A stretch of DNA of 64,000 bases, from contig NZ_FCOG02000026.1 in NCBI RefSeq assembly GCF_001544975.2, positions 1 to 64,000 on the forward strand. The letters run 5' to 3'. Below the pieces are notes generated by a model. That model saw only the letters and a list, made by a program, of their open reading frames with translations. It had not been told where the DNA came from and made no database searches. Each line of letters begins with the position of its first letter. Positions within the stretch are counted from its first letter, which is position 1. The position numbers and the translations under genes were made by a program. Shown here in pieces: positions 18,128-26,681 of the stretch. Source of the stretch: Caballeronia arationis. GTDB lineage: Bacteria > Pseudomonadota > Gammaproteobacteria > Burkholderiales > Burkholderiaceae.

Positions 18128-20044
18128 ATGAGCCCCGTGTTTGTCATCACCGTCTTGCTGTGGGTTTCGGTCGCCGGCCTCGCGTTTGCCGTGGCCAGGC
18201 GCGCGGCTTACTGGCGCGAAGGGCGCGCGACCGCGGCGGGTGCCTACGGCTGGGCCAACCTGCTTTCGATCCCGAAGCGCTATTTCGTCGATCTGCATCA
18301 TGTGGTCGCGCGCGATCCGTATATCGCGAAGACGCACGTCGCGACCGCGGGCGGCGCGATCCTCGCGATGGCGCTCGTCTTCGTGAACTACGGTCTCGCG
18401 ATCTATTCGCCGTGGCTCGACAAGGCGATCTTTCTCGCGTCCTTGATCATGCTGGTCGGCGCGGTGTTCGTGTGGCGTCGCCGGCATGGCGCCAAAGCCG
18501 TGCCCGCGCGGTTGTCGCGCGGTCCGTGGGACAGCCTGCCGCTGCTGCTCGGTTCGTTCGCGCTCGGCCTCGCGCTGTTCGTGGCGCTGCCGGCGGGCGC
18601 GATGTCGGGTGCGCTCGCGGTCATCATCGCGTTGCTGATCGCGGCCGGGGCCTTCACCATGACCTTCGGCGCGGCGCGCGGCGGTCCGATGAAGCATGCG
18701 ACTGCGGGCCTCTTGCATCTCGCGTTCCATCCGCGTCAGGAGCGCTTCACGAACAAGGACCATGCAAACGACCTCGTGCCGCCGACCGCGCTCAAGATGC
18801 CCGTCCTCGACGCAAAGGAATACGGCGTCGGCAAGCCGGTGGAGTTTCGCTGGAACCAGTTGCTGAGCTTCGATGCGTGCGTGCAATGCGGCAAATGCGA
18901 AGCCGCGTGCCCCGCGTTCGCATCGGGCCAGCCGCTCAATCCGAAGAAGCTGATCCAGGATCTCGTGACGGGCATGGTCGGCGGAACGGACGCGGCCTAC
19001 GCAGGCAGCCCGACGCCCGGCATTCCGGTCGGCCGTCATGGCGGTGCGCCGGGCAAGCCGCTGATTTCGAGCCTGATCGAAGCGGACACGATCTGGTCCT
19101 GCACCACCTGCCGCGCCTGCGTGCAGGAGTGCCCGATGCTGATCGAGCACGTCGATGCGATCGTCGACATGCGTCGCAACCAGACGCTCGTCGAGGGCGT
19201 CGTGCCTGGCAAGGGACCGATCACGCTTGCGAACCTGAGAGAGACGGGCAGCGCGAACGGGTACGACATCGGCGCGCGCTATGACTGGGCGGTGGACCTG
19301 CAGGTGCAGGTCGCGCAGCCGGGACGTCATGTCGATGTGCTGCTGATCGCGGGCGAGGGTGCGTTCGACATGCGCTATCAGCGCACGCTGCGAGCGCTCG
19401 TCAAGGTGCTGAACAAGGCGGGAATCGACTATGCGGTGCTCGGCGGCGTGGAGACCGACACGGGCGACACGGCCCGTCGTCTCGGCGATGAAGCCACCTT
19501 CCAGCAGCTCGCGAAGCAACTGATCGGCACGCTCTCGCAGTACTCGTTCGGCAAGATCGTGACCGCCGATCCGCACGTGATGCACAGCCTGCGCAACGAG
19601 TATCGCGCGCTTGGCGGCTTTTACGACGTGCAGCATCACACGTCGCTGATCGCGGAGATCGTCGCGAGCGGCAAGCTTTCACCGCGTGTTGCCGCCGCGC
19701 TCGCCGAGAAGAAGATCACGTATCACGATCCCTGCTACCTGGGCCGTTACAACGGCGAGACGGAAGCGCCACGCAAGCTGCTGAAGACCATCGGCATCAA
19801 GGTGGTCGAGATGGAACGGCACGGCATGCGCGGTCGCTGCTGCGGCGGCGGTGGCGGAGCGCCGCTCACCGACATCCCCGGCAAGCAGCGCATTCCCGAC
19901 ATCCGTATCGCCGACGCACGCGCCATCGACGCGGAGATCGTCGCGGTCGGCTGCCCGAACTGCACGGCGATGCTCGAAGGCGTCGTGGGCCCGCGTCCGG
20001 AAGTGCTCGACGTGGCGGAACTCGTTGCAGCGGCGCTGGAGTAA
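18128..20044 (+). CDS. dgcB: Dimethylglycine demethylase electron-transfer subunit DgcB
   Basis: 638 residues. The N-terminal part is membrane-bound with several hydrophobic helices (first at about 4-22, others near 75-180). Two [4Fe-4S] motifs follow, C251-x2-C254-x2-C257-x3-C261P and C325-x2-C328-x2-C331-x3-C335P. A C-terminal CCG (heterodisulfide-reductase/GlpC-like) domain has HDPCYLGRYNG and C571-C572-GGGGG. It probably passes electrons from DgcA towards the membrane quinone pool, with the Etf proteins encoded next. The ATG at 18128 is 2 bp after the dgcA stop; a longer upstream frame only overlaps dgcA. The next start is 3 bp downstream. Confidence 0.93.
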   Translation: MSPVFVITVLLWVSVAGLAFAVARRAAYWREGRATAAGAYGWANLLSIPKRYFVDLHHVVARDPYIAKTHVATAGGAILAMALVFVNYGLAIYSPWLDKAIFLASLIMLVGAVFVWRRRHGAKAVPARLSRGPWDSLPLLLGSFALGLALFVALPAGAMSGALAVIIALLIAAGAFTMTFGAARGGPMKHATAGLLHLAFHPRQERFTNKDHANDLVPPTALKMPVLDAKEYGVGKPVEFRWNQLLSFDACVQCGKCEAACPAFASGQPLNPKKLIQDLVTGMVGGTDAAYAGSPTPGIPVGRHGGAPGKPLISSLIEADTIWSCTTCRACVQECPMLIEHVDAIVDMRRNQTLVEGVVPGKGPITLANLRETGSANGYDIGARYDWAVDLQVQVAQPGRHVDVLLIAGEGAFDMRYQRTLRALVKVLNKAGIDYAVLGGVETDTGDTARRLGDEATFQQLAKQLIGTLSQYSFGKIVTADPHVMHSLRNEYRALGGFYDVQHHTSLIAEIVASGKLSPRVAAALAEKKITYHDPCYLGRYNGETEAPRKLLKTIGIKVVEMERHGMRGRCCGGGGGAPLTDIPGKQRIPDIRIADARAIDAEIVAVGCPNCTAMLEGVVGPRPEVLDVAELVAAALE

Positions 20045-20047
20045 GCG

Positions 20048-21214
20048 ATGAACGACAACATCAAACGAATCGATCCGCGCCGGCCGTTCACGATCACGGC
20101 CGAAGGGCTCAGGCGCATCACGCTCGGCGCGGTGGGCACGGGCGGCATGATCGATCTCGCGGCCGCGCTAGGCGGCGGCCATCGCGAGCAGCCGAAGCAG
20201 CTTCGCACGACGGCCGTTGCGCAGCGCACGCTGCTGGTGGCGGCGCATACGGATCGCGGCGCGCTCGACGATCACGGCCGCCAGACGCTGGCCGCAGCCG
20301 CATTGATCGCGGATGCGCACACGGAAGTGGTGCTGCTCGCGTTCGGCGAGTTCAACGACGACGCAGCCGCACTCGGCGCGGACAAGCTCATCGCTTTGCC
20401 TGCGTTCGACCGGCGCGGCTTTGCGCCGGAAGACGAACTGAACGCGCTGGCCGCTTACGTCGCCGCGTTTTCGCCCGCGCACGTTTTCCTGCCGGACAAC
20501 GCGACCGGCGATGGCGACCTCGGCCGCCGGTACGCGGCGCGCGCGAACGCGAGCGTCGCGACGCATGTGGTCGAGATCGATGCGAAGCACGTGGCTGCGT
20601 ACGCGCAGGGCGGCAAGGCGTTCGCGACGCGCGCGCTGCCCGAAGTGGTGCTGCTCGCGCCGAATGCCGTCGACCCGAAGCTGCCCTTCGTGGGCGCGGG
20701 TGAGCGGATCGAAAGCATCGGCGTGGTGGCGTCGAAGGGCGCGTATCGCGATCTCGGCATCGAAGAGATCGACGCCGCGCAGGTCGCGCTGGAAGAAGCG
20801 GACTTCATCGTGTCGGCGGGCAACGGCGTGTCCGACGTGCCTGCGTTCGAGCGTCTCGCCCGAACGCTTGGCGCCGCGATCGGCGCGAGCCGGGTCGCGG
20901 TCGACGACGGCAAGTTCACGCGCGACAAGCAGATCGGCGCGACCGGCAAGACCGTCGATGCAAGCGTCTATATCGCGTTCGGCATCTCGGGCGCGGTGCA
21001 GCACTTGCAGGGCATCAAGGATTGCCGCCATGTGATCGCGGTGAACCTCGACGCGAGTTCGCCGATCGCCAAGCGCGCAAACCTGACGATTGTCGCGGAC
21101 ACGCAGGAAACCATCGCCGCGCTGACCGAGGCGGCATCCGCCGCGCGCGGCTCGAAGGGCACGGGCGCGGCGTTGCTGAACACGAAGCCCGTCTCGGAAG
21201 GAGCACTGGCATGA
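20048..21214 (+). CDS. etfA: Electron transfer flavoprotein alpha subunit
   Basis: 388 residues. The N-terminal extension is longer than in classical EtfA. The C-terminal FAD-binding domain is clear: GNGVSDVPAFERLARTLGAAIGASR, then IGATGKTVDASVYIAFGISGAVQHLQGI. ETF alpha/beta heterodimers carry FAD (and AMP) and accept electrons from dehydrogenases. Located right behind dgcAB and overlapping etfB by 4 bp (ATGA), it is the likely redox partner for dimethylglycine demethylation, as in the orthologous Pseudomonas cluster (PA5400-PA5401). Alpha precedes beta here, the reverse of most fatty-acid etf operons but the same as that cluster. Confidence 0.93.
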   Translation: MNDNIKRIDPRRPFTITAEGLRRITLGAVGTGGMIDLAAALGGGHREQPKQLRTTAVAQRTLLVAAHTDRGALDDHGRQTLAAAALIADAHTEVVLLAFGEFNDDAAALGADKLIALPAFDRRGFAPEDELNALAAYVAAFSPAHVFLPDNATGDGDLGRRYAARANASVATHVVEIDAKHVAAYAQGGKAFATRALPEVVLLAPNAVDPKLPFVGAGERIESIGVVASKGAYRDLGIEEIDAAQVALEEADFIVSAGNGVSDVPAFERLARTLGAAIGASRVAVDDGKFTRDKQIGATGKTVDASVYIAFGISGAVQHLQGIKDCRHVIAVNLDASSPIAKRANLTIVADTQETIAALTEAASAARGSKGTGAALLNTKPVSEGALA

Positions 21215-21969
21215 AGATCGCCGTACTGGTTTCCATCGGACGACACCCGGTGAGCGGCACCGCGCGCTACAGCCGCAACGACGCCGCCGCGCTCACCATG
21301 GCGCTTTCCATCGCGAAGGAACGCCGCGCGACGCTCGATGTGCTGCATGCAGGCGATCCGTCGAATCCCGCGCTGCAGGAATATCTCGCGCTCGGCGCGG
21401 CACGCGTCGAAGTGCTCGATGTGGAAGGCGACGCCATCGCGGCGCTCGCCGCGCGCCTGAAAGGCTACGACCTCGTCATGACCGGCACGCGTGCCGAAGG
21501 CGCGTTCGACAGCGGCATGCTGCCCTACCGTCTCGCCGATGCGCTCAACATGGCGCTCGTCGGCTCGGCGGTCGATGTGTCGGTCAAGGATGCGGCCGTC
21601 GAAGTGCGGCAGTTCATGCCGAAAGGCTTGCGCCGCCGCGTGGAGGCGTCGCTGCCCGCGCTCGTCGCCGTGCATCCGATGGCGAACGCGGCGCCGCGCT
21701 ACGCCTACGCCCGCCTGCGCGAAGGCACGGTCGCGCCCGTAATTACACGCGCGCCGGCGGACGCCGAAAGCGCGCAGTGGACCATCAAGCCCGCGACGGC
21801 AAAACCCGTGCGTCTCGCCGCCGCCGAAAAGCGCTCGGGCCACGCACGCATGCTTTCCGCGACGACGACAGAGAGCCGCGGCGGCAGCGTCGTAATTGAA
21901 GGAAGTTCCGTCGAAAAAGCACAAGTGATCCTGGCGTATTTGCGCGAGCATCAACTCGTGGATTACTGA
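21211..21969 (+). CDS. etfB: Electron transfer flavoprotein beta subunit
   Basis: 252 residues beginning MKIAVLVSIGRHPVSG; the start overlaps the etfA stop in ATGA and follows GGAAGGAGCACTGGC. The central region DLVMTGTRAEGAFDSGMLPYRLADALNMALVGSAVDV matches the ETF beta signature area. The C-terminal 60 residues (RSGHARMLSATTTESRGG onward) are less conserved, ending with a helix AQVILAYLREHQLVDY. It is expected to bind AMP and pair with EtfA. A 71-bp gap separates it from gbcA. Confidence 0.92.
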   Translation: MKIAVLVSIGRHPVSGTARYSRNDAAALTMALSIAKERRATLDVLHAGDPSNPALQEYLALGAARVEVLDVEGDAIAALAARLKGYDLVMTGTRAEGAFDSGMLPYRLADALNMALVGSAVDVSVKDAAVEVRQFMPKGLRRRVEASLPALVAVHPMANAAPRYAYARLREGTVAPVITRAPADAESAQWTIKPATAKPVRLAAAEKRSGHARMLSATTTESRGGSVVIEGSSVEKAQVILAYLREHQLVDY

Positions 21970-22040
21970 TTTTTCGTTTCGCAGACAACCTGCCGGCACG
22001 AACGCTCGAGCGGGTCACCCCAGGCACAACGGAGCACACG

Positions 22041-23354
22041 ATGAAAGTTTCGGCAGACGTTCGCGTAATGATCGAACGCCGCAAAAAGGGCTACACGCTC
22101 GAAGCGCCGTTCTACACGAGCGAGGACATTCATGCGCTCGATCTCGACGTAATTTTCCGCAAGCACTGGATTCAGGTCGCGGTGGAACCGGACGTGCCCG
22201 AGCCGGGCGATTACGTGACGGTCGAGATCGGCAATGATTCGGTGCTGATCGTGCGCGACGACGACATGCAGATCCGTGCTTTCCACAACGTCTGCCGCCA
22301 TCGCGGCGCACGCCTGTGCAATTCGGAGAAGGGCTCGCTCGGCAACATCGTGTGCCCGTATCACAGCTGGACCTACAACCTGAGCGGCGACCTGATGTTC
22401 GCCGAGCACATGGGCGACCAGTTCGACCGCTGCAAGCACAGCCTGAAGAGCGTTCATCTGGAGAATCTGGCGGGCCTCATCTTCATCTGCCTCGCCGACG
22501 AGCCGCCCGCCGACTTCGGCGTGATGCGCGCGGCGATGGAGCCGTATATGCTGCCGCACGGCCTCAACGAGACCAAGATCGCCGCCTCGATCGACATCGT
22601 GGAGGAAGGCAACTGGAAGCTCACGATGGAGAACAACCGCGAGTGCTATCACTGCGTCGCTAACCATCCCGAGCTTACGGTTTCCCTCTACGAATACGGC
22701 TTCGGCTATCAGCGCACGCCGGCCAACGAGGAAGGCATGGCCGCGTTCGAAGAGACTGTCGCGCGCCGCACCGCGCAGTGGGAAGCGATGAACCTGCCGT
22801 CGGCGGAGATCGAACGTCTCGCCGATCTGGTCACCGGCTTTCGCACGCAACGCCTGCCGCTCGACCGCGACGGCGAATCGCAGACGCTCGACGCCAAGGT
22901 CGCTTCGAAGAAGCTGCTCGGCGGCTTCGAGCAGGCGGACCTCGGCGGCCTGTCGTTCTGGACTCAGCCGAATTCGTGGCATCACTTCATGAGCGATCAC
23001 ATCGTGACGTTCTGCGTGATTCCGCTGTCCGCAGGCAGGACGCTCGTGCGCACGAAGTGGCTCGTGCACAAGGACGCGCGCGAGGGCATCGATTACGACG
23101 TGAACAACCTCACGGCCGTGTGGCGCGCGACGAACGACCAGGACCGCACGCTCGTCGAGTACTCGCATCGTGGCGCGACGAGCAGCGCCTATGAACCGGG
23201 CCCGTACTCGCCGTTCACAGAAGGTCTGGTCGAGAAGTTCTGCGAGTGGTACATCGCGCGTCTCGCGGACTACGCAGACGCGCCCGAAACGAAACTTCCG
23301 GTTGATTCCGAACCGGCATCGCACGGCGAGAAAGTCGTGTCCTTCATGCGCTAA
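22041..23354 (+). CDS. gbcA: Glycine betaine monooxygenase, Rieske oxygenase component GbcA
   Basis: 437-residue ring-hydroxylating-type oxygenase alpha subunit used here for N-demethylation of glycine betaine to dimethylglycine and formaldehyde. The Rieske [2Fe-2S] site is C85-x-H87 and C105-x2-H108 (NVCRHRGARLC and IVCPYHSWTYN). The mononuclear iron region is MENNRECYHCVANHPELT with H204 and H209. It has full length for the family. It lies in the same direction as etfB and is followed 34 bp later by its reductase gbcB. In P. aeruginosa GbdR activates gbcA; the candidate GbdR site seen upstream of glyA is not repeated immediately upstream here, so read-through from glyA is possible. Confidence 0.95.
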   Translation: MKVSADVRVMIERRKKGYTLEAPFYTSEDIHALDLDVIFRKHWIQVAVEPDVPEPGDYVTVEIGNDSVLIVRDDDMQIRAFHNVCRHRGARLCNSEKGSLGNIVCPYHSWTYNLSGDLMFAEHMGDQFDRCKHSLKSVHLENLAGLIFICLADEPPADFGVMRAAMEPYMLPHGLNETKIAASIDIVEEGNWKLTMENNRECYHCVANHPELTVSLYEYGFGYQRTPANEEGMAAFEETVARRTAQWEAMNLPSAEIERLADLVTGFRTQRLPLDRDGESQTLDAKVASKKLLGGFEQADLGGLSFWTQPNSWHHFMSDHIVTFCVIPLSAGRTLVRTKWLVHKDAREGIDYDVNNLTAVWRATNDQDRTLVEYSHRGATSSAYEPGPYSPFTEGLVEKFCEWYIARLADYADAPETKLPVDSEPASHGEKVVSFMR

Positions 23355-23388
23355 AGGCGCCGCCTGAAACGAGAAGCAGGAGAAACAC

Positions 23389-24576
23389 ATGATGCGCGAT
23401 CAGGCGATCCTCGAGGCGACGAGCCGCGTGACCCAGCCGCAATTCTGGGGCACGCTGCCGGCGCGCTGGGATAGCGATACCGACGACACACTCGTTTGTT
23501 GCCACGTCCGGCAGGAAACGCACGACGTGAAAAGCTTTTTCTTCCGCGCGCCGGGCGAACGCGCGTTCGTCTTCGAGCCGGGACAGTTCATCACACTCGA
23601 ACTCGACATCGACGGCGAGACGATCAACCGCTGCTACACGATCTCGTCGCCGCCGACGCGTCCGCACACGATCTCGATCACGGTCAAGCGCGTGCCGGGC
23701 GGCAAGGTCTCGAACTGGCTGCACGACAATCTTCGGCCCGGAGCGAGCGTGCGTGTGCTCGGGCCGTCCGGCGAATTCACCTGCGCGCGGCATCCGGCGC
23801 GCAAGTTCCTGTTCCTCTCCGCGGGCTCGGGCGTCACGCCGCTGATGTCGATGAGCCGCGCGCACCATGAGCTTGGCGAGGACAGCGACATCGTGTTCAT
23901 GCATAGCGCCCGCACGCCCGACGACATCATCTTCGCGCGCGAGCTGGACCTGATCGCGTCGAATCAGTCGAACTTCCGCACGGCGTTCGTCTGCGAGCGG
24001 ATCGGCGCGCGCACGAACTGGCCGGGCATCACGGGTTTCCTGACGCTGCCGCTCCTCAAGCTGATCGCACCGGATTTTCTTGAGCGCGAAATCTTCACAT
24101 GCGGCCCCGCGCCGTACATGAAGGCGGTGCGCGACCTGCTCGACGCCGGCGGTTTCGATCGCGAGCACTATCACGAAGAAAGCTTCTCGTTCGAGACGGT
24201 TTCCGAAGTCGCCGCGCAACTGACCACCGCTCATGTCGCCGACGCATTGCAGGGCAACGGGCATTTGGCAGAGGAATCGGTCGGCTTCGCACCGGCGCCC
24301 GCCGAGGTCGAAACGAAGTTCAAGGTGAGCTTCGCGAAGAGCAATCGCGAGATCGAATGCGGCGGCGCACAACACGTGCTCGACGCCGCGAAGAAAGCTG
24401 GCGTGCGGCTGGCCGCTTCGTGCACGCAGGGCATGTGCGGCACCTGCAAGGTCAAGCTCGTGTCGGGCGCAGTCGACATGAAGCACGCGGGTGGTATCCG
24501 TCAGCGCGAAATCGATCAGGGGATGGTGCTGCTGTGTTGCAGCAAGCCGTTATCCGATCTCGTCGTCGACAAGTAG
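23389..24576 (+). CDS. gbcB: Glycine betaine monooxygenase reductase GbcB
   Basis: 395 residues: FAD-binding ferredoxin-reductase domain (ETINRCYTISSPPTRPHTISITVKRVPGG), NAD-binding domain (FLFLSAGSGVTPLMSMSR and EREIFTCGPAPYMKAVRDLL), and a C-terminal plant-type [2Fe-2S] ferredoxin domain with ASCTQGMCGTCKVKLVSG and the last cysteine in MVLLCCSKPLSDLVVDK. It passes electrons from NAD(P)H to the GbcA Rieske centre. The first of two adjacent Met codons (23389) is chosen because AGGAGAAACAC precedes it at ideal spacing. Confidence 0.95.
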   Translation: MMRDQAILEATSRVTQPQFWGTLPARWDSDTDDTLVCCHVRQETHDVKSFFFRAPGERAFVFEPGQFITLELDIDGETINRCYTISSPPTRPHTISITVKRVPGGKVSNWLHDNLRPGASVRVLGPSGEFTCARHPARKFLFLSAGSGVTPLMSMSRAHHELGEDSDIVFMHSARTPDDIIFARELDLIASNQSNFRTAFVCERIGARTNWPGITGFLTLPLLKLIAPDFLEREIFTCGPAPYMKAVRDLLDAGGFDREHYHEESFSFETVSEVAAQLTTAHVADALQGNGHLAEESVGFAPAPAEVETKFKVSFAKSNREIECGGAQHVLDAAKKAGVRLAASCTQGMCGTCKVKLVSGAVDMKHAGGIRQREIDQGMVLLCCSKPLSDLVVDK

Positions 24577-24616
24577 GACGCAGGGAAAACAGCCGACGTC
24601 GCATCCGGACAACTCG

Positions 24617-24627
24617 ATGTCGGAAAA
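24617..24627 (+). promoter_or_regulatory. ATGTCGGAAAA motif upstream of the betaine-binding protein gene
   Basis: Exact match to the proximal half of the direct repeat in front of glyA (13028-13038). It lies 73 bp upstream of the start codon in the 123-bp gap after gbcB, suggesting shared control by GbdR. The partner half-site is less clear here. Confidence 0.35.
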
Positions 24628-24699
24628 CAGCGTTACAGCGCATTTCTGGCTGGCGATTCTGAATGCTCAACGGCTTGAACCGCGAACGGGAGAACGACG

Positions 24700-25557
24700 A
24701 TGAGACTGATCAAAAAACTGCTGGTACTTAGTACTTTGAGCGCGGCACTGGCTGCAACTAGCGTAGGGGTTTCCGCCGATACGAAACCGACCATCAAAAT
24801 CGGCTACGTGGAAGGCTGGGACGATAGCGTCGCGACGTCCAACGTGGCCGCGCGCATCATCGAGAAGCGCTTGGGCTATCAGGTGCAACTGGTGCCGGTC
24901 GCGGCCGGCGTGATGTGGCAGGGCGTGGCGCGCGGCGATCTCGACGCGACGCTTTCGGCGTGGCTGCCGATCACGCACGGCGCCTACTGGAACAACTTCA
25001 AGGAAAAGGTGGTCGATCTCGGTCCCAACTTCAACGATGCGAAGATCGGCCTGATCGTGCCCGAGAACGTCGATGTGAAGAGCCTCGACGACCTTCAGGC
25101 GAAGAAGGCGGAGTTCGGTTCGCGCATCGTCGGGATCGACGCAGGCGCGGGTGTGATGCAGAAGGCGAGCGAGGCGATCAAGGCCTACAAGCTCGACTAT
25201 CAGCTGATGCCGAGTTCGGGCAGCGCGATGACGGCCGAACTGGCACGCTCGGAAGCGGCGAACAAGCCGATCATCGTAACCGGCTGGAAGCCGCACTGGA
25301 TGTTCGCGAAGTACAAGCTCAAGTTCCTCGAGGACCCGAAGAAGGTGTTCGGTGAAGCCGAGCACGTCGACAGCGTCGTGAATCCGGAACTGGAAAAGAA
25401 GGCGCCGCCGGTCGTCGCGTTCCTGAAGAAATTCCAGTGGAAGCCGGGCGAGATCGACAGCGTGATGCTCGCGACGCAGAACGGCGAGAAGCCGACCGCT
25501 GCCGCCGATGCATGGATCGGCGCGCATGGCGATCGGGTGGACAGCTGGGTGAAGTAA
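24700..25557 (+). CDS. Periplasmic glycine betaine/quaternary-amine binding protein (OpuAC type)
   Basis: 285 residues. Signal peptide of about 27 residues (KKLLVLSTLSAALAATSVGVSADT), then the OpuAC fold: TIKIGYVEGWDDSVATSNVAARIIEKRLGY, WQGVARGDLDATLSAWLPITHG, GIDAGAGVMQKASEAI, and VTGWKPHWMFAKYKLKFLEDP, containing tryptophans that usually form the aromatic box for quaternary ammonium groups. No ATPase or permease gene is adjacent, so it probably docks on a transporter encoded elsewhere, as CbcX, CaiX and BetX do with CbcVW in Pseudomonas. Substrate is most likely glycine betaine from context. Confidence 0.88.
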   Translation: MRLIKKLLVLSTLSAALAATSVGVSADTKPTIKIGYVEGWDDSVATSNVAARIIEKRLGYQVQLVPVAAGVMWQGVARGDLDATLSAWLPITHGAYWNNFKEKVVDLGPNFNDAKIGLIVPENVDVKSLDDLQAKKAEFGSRIVGIDAGAGVMQKASEAIKAYKLDYQLMPSSGSAMTAELARSEAANKPIIVTGWKPHWMFAKYKLKFLEDPKKVFGEAEHVDSVVNPELEKKAPPVVAFLKKFQWKPGEIDSVMLATQNGEKPTAAADAWIGAHGDRVDSWVK

Positions 25558-25580
25558 CGCTCTCTTTGCAGGCCAGTCAG

Positions 25581-25610
25581 CAAAACGCCGCTTTTAAAAG
25601 CGGCGTTTTG
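25581..25610. terminator. Bidirectional terminator between the binding-protein gene and purU
   Basis: A perfect 30-bp palindrome: CAAAACGCCGCTTTT (25581-25595) followed by its exact complement. GC-rich stem with A- and T-tracts on either side allows termination in both directions. The purU stop is 2 bp to its right. Confidence 0.88.
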
Positions 25611-25612
25611 CG

Positions 25613-26500
25613 TTACTGCAGCACGACCGTGCGGTCGCCGTTGATGAACACACGCCGCTCGATGAACGCCTTCACCGCGCGCGCAAGCGTGATGCATTCG
25701 ACGTCGCGCCCGGTGGCGAGCAGCCGCTCCGGGCTGTACGAATGATCGACGCGCTCCACTTCCTGTTCGATGATCGGGCCTTCGTCGAGATCGTCGGTGA
25801 CGAAATGCGCCGTCGCGCCGATCAGCTTCACGCCGCGCGCGTGAGCCTGGTGATACGGCTTCGCACCCTTGAAGCCGGGCAGGAACGAGTGGTGGATGTT
25901 GATCGCGCGGCCCGCCAGCTTGCGGCTCGTGTCGCCGGAAAGAATCTGCATGTAACGCGCGAGGATCATCAGTTCGGCGCCGCAGGTGTCGAACAGGTCG
26001 AGAACGCGCGCCTCCTGTTGCGGCTTGGTGTCCGCGGTGATCGGCAGATGATGGAACGGCAGGCCGTGCTGCACTGCGAGCGGCTCCAGATCCCGGTGAT
26101 TCGAGCCGATCCCGACGATATCCATCTTCAGTTCGCCCATGCGCCAGCGGAACAGGAGATCGGCGAGACAGTGTTCCAGCTTGGACACCATGATCAGCAC
26201 CTTCGGCCGCGCGGCGACGTCGTGAATCGCCCAGGTCATGTGAAAGCGCACGGCGATTGCTTCGAATTCGCGCTTGAGCGCCTCAATCTGCAGCGTCTCG
26301 TCGCGCTCGACGCCATGAAACACGCAGCGCACGAAGAAGCGCTCGCTCAAGTCGTCGTCGAAGACGGTCAGTTCGTCGATATAGCACTGATGCCGGTCGA
26401 GAAAGCCGACGACGGCGGCAACCTGGCCCGCCGCGCTCGGACAGGCGACGGTCAGCACCAGTTGATGCGGACGGGAAATGGCACTGGAATCGGCGGACAT
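25613..26500 (-). CDS. purU: Formyltetrahydrofolate deformylase
   Basis: 295 residues. An N-terminal ACT-like domain (LVLTVACPSAAGQVAAVVGFLDRHQCYIDEL) precedes a formyltransferase-like catalytic domain with RPKVLIMVSKLEHCLADLLFRWR, ILARYMQILSG, INIHHSFLPGFKGAKPYHQA and GATAHFVTDDLDEGPII. It hydrolyses 10-formyl-THF to formate and THF, relieving one-carbon load. purU genes are often placed with sarcosine/dimethylglycine genes because demethylation generates C1-folates. It converges on the binding-protein gene across a terminator. Confidence 0.95.
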   Translation of the reverse strand: MSADSSAISRPHQLVLTVACPSAAGQVAAVVGFLDRHQCYIDELTVFDDDLSERFFVRCVFHGVERDETLQIEALKREFEAIAVRFHMTWAIHDVAARPKVLIMVSKLEHCLADLLFRWRMGELKMDIVGIGSNHRDLEPLAVQHGLPFHHLPITADTKPQQEARVLDLFDTCGAELMILARYMQILSGDTSRKLAGRAINIHHSFLPGFKGAKPYHQAHARGVKLIGATAHFVTDDLDEGPIIEQEVERVDHSYSPERLLATGRDVECITLARAVKAFIERRVFINGDRTVVLQ

Positions 26501-26681
26501 GCGCTCTCCACTAGTCGATCAGAGTCAGCTCTTTGACGCTTACTCTGGTCCCATGCAAGATACTTGCTGGACGATTGGGCTTCGCCGCGGACGCGGCACT
26601 GCATGATCGAAGTAGAGCAAACCGGAGCGGCCCCCGGATAGAAGCTAAACGCCGTCGAACTGGAACGGGAGCGTCAGGTAC

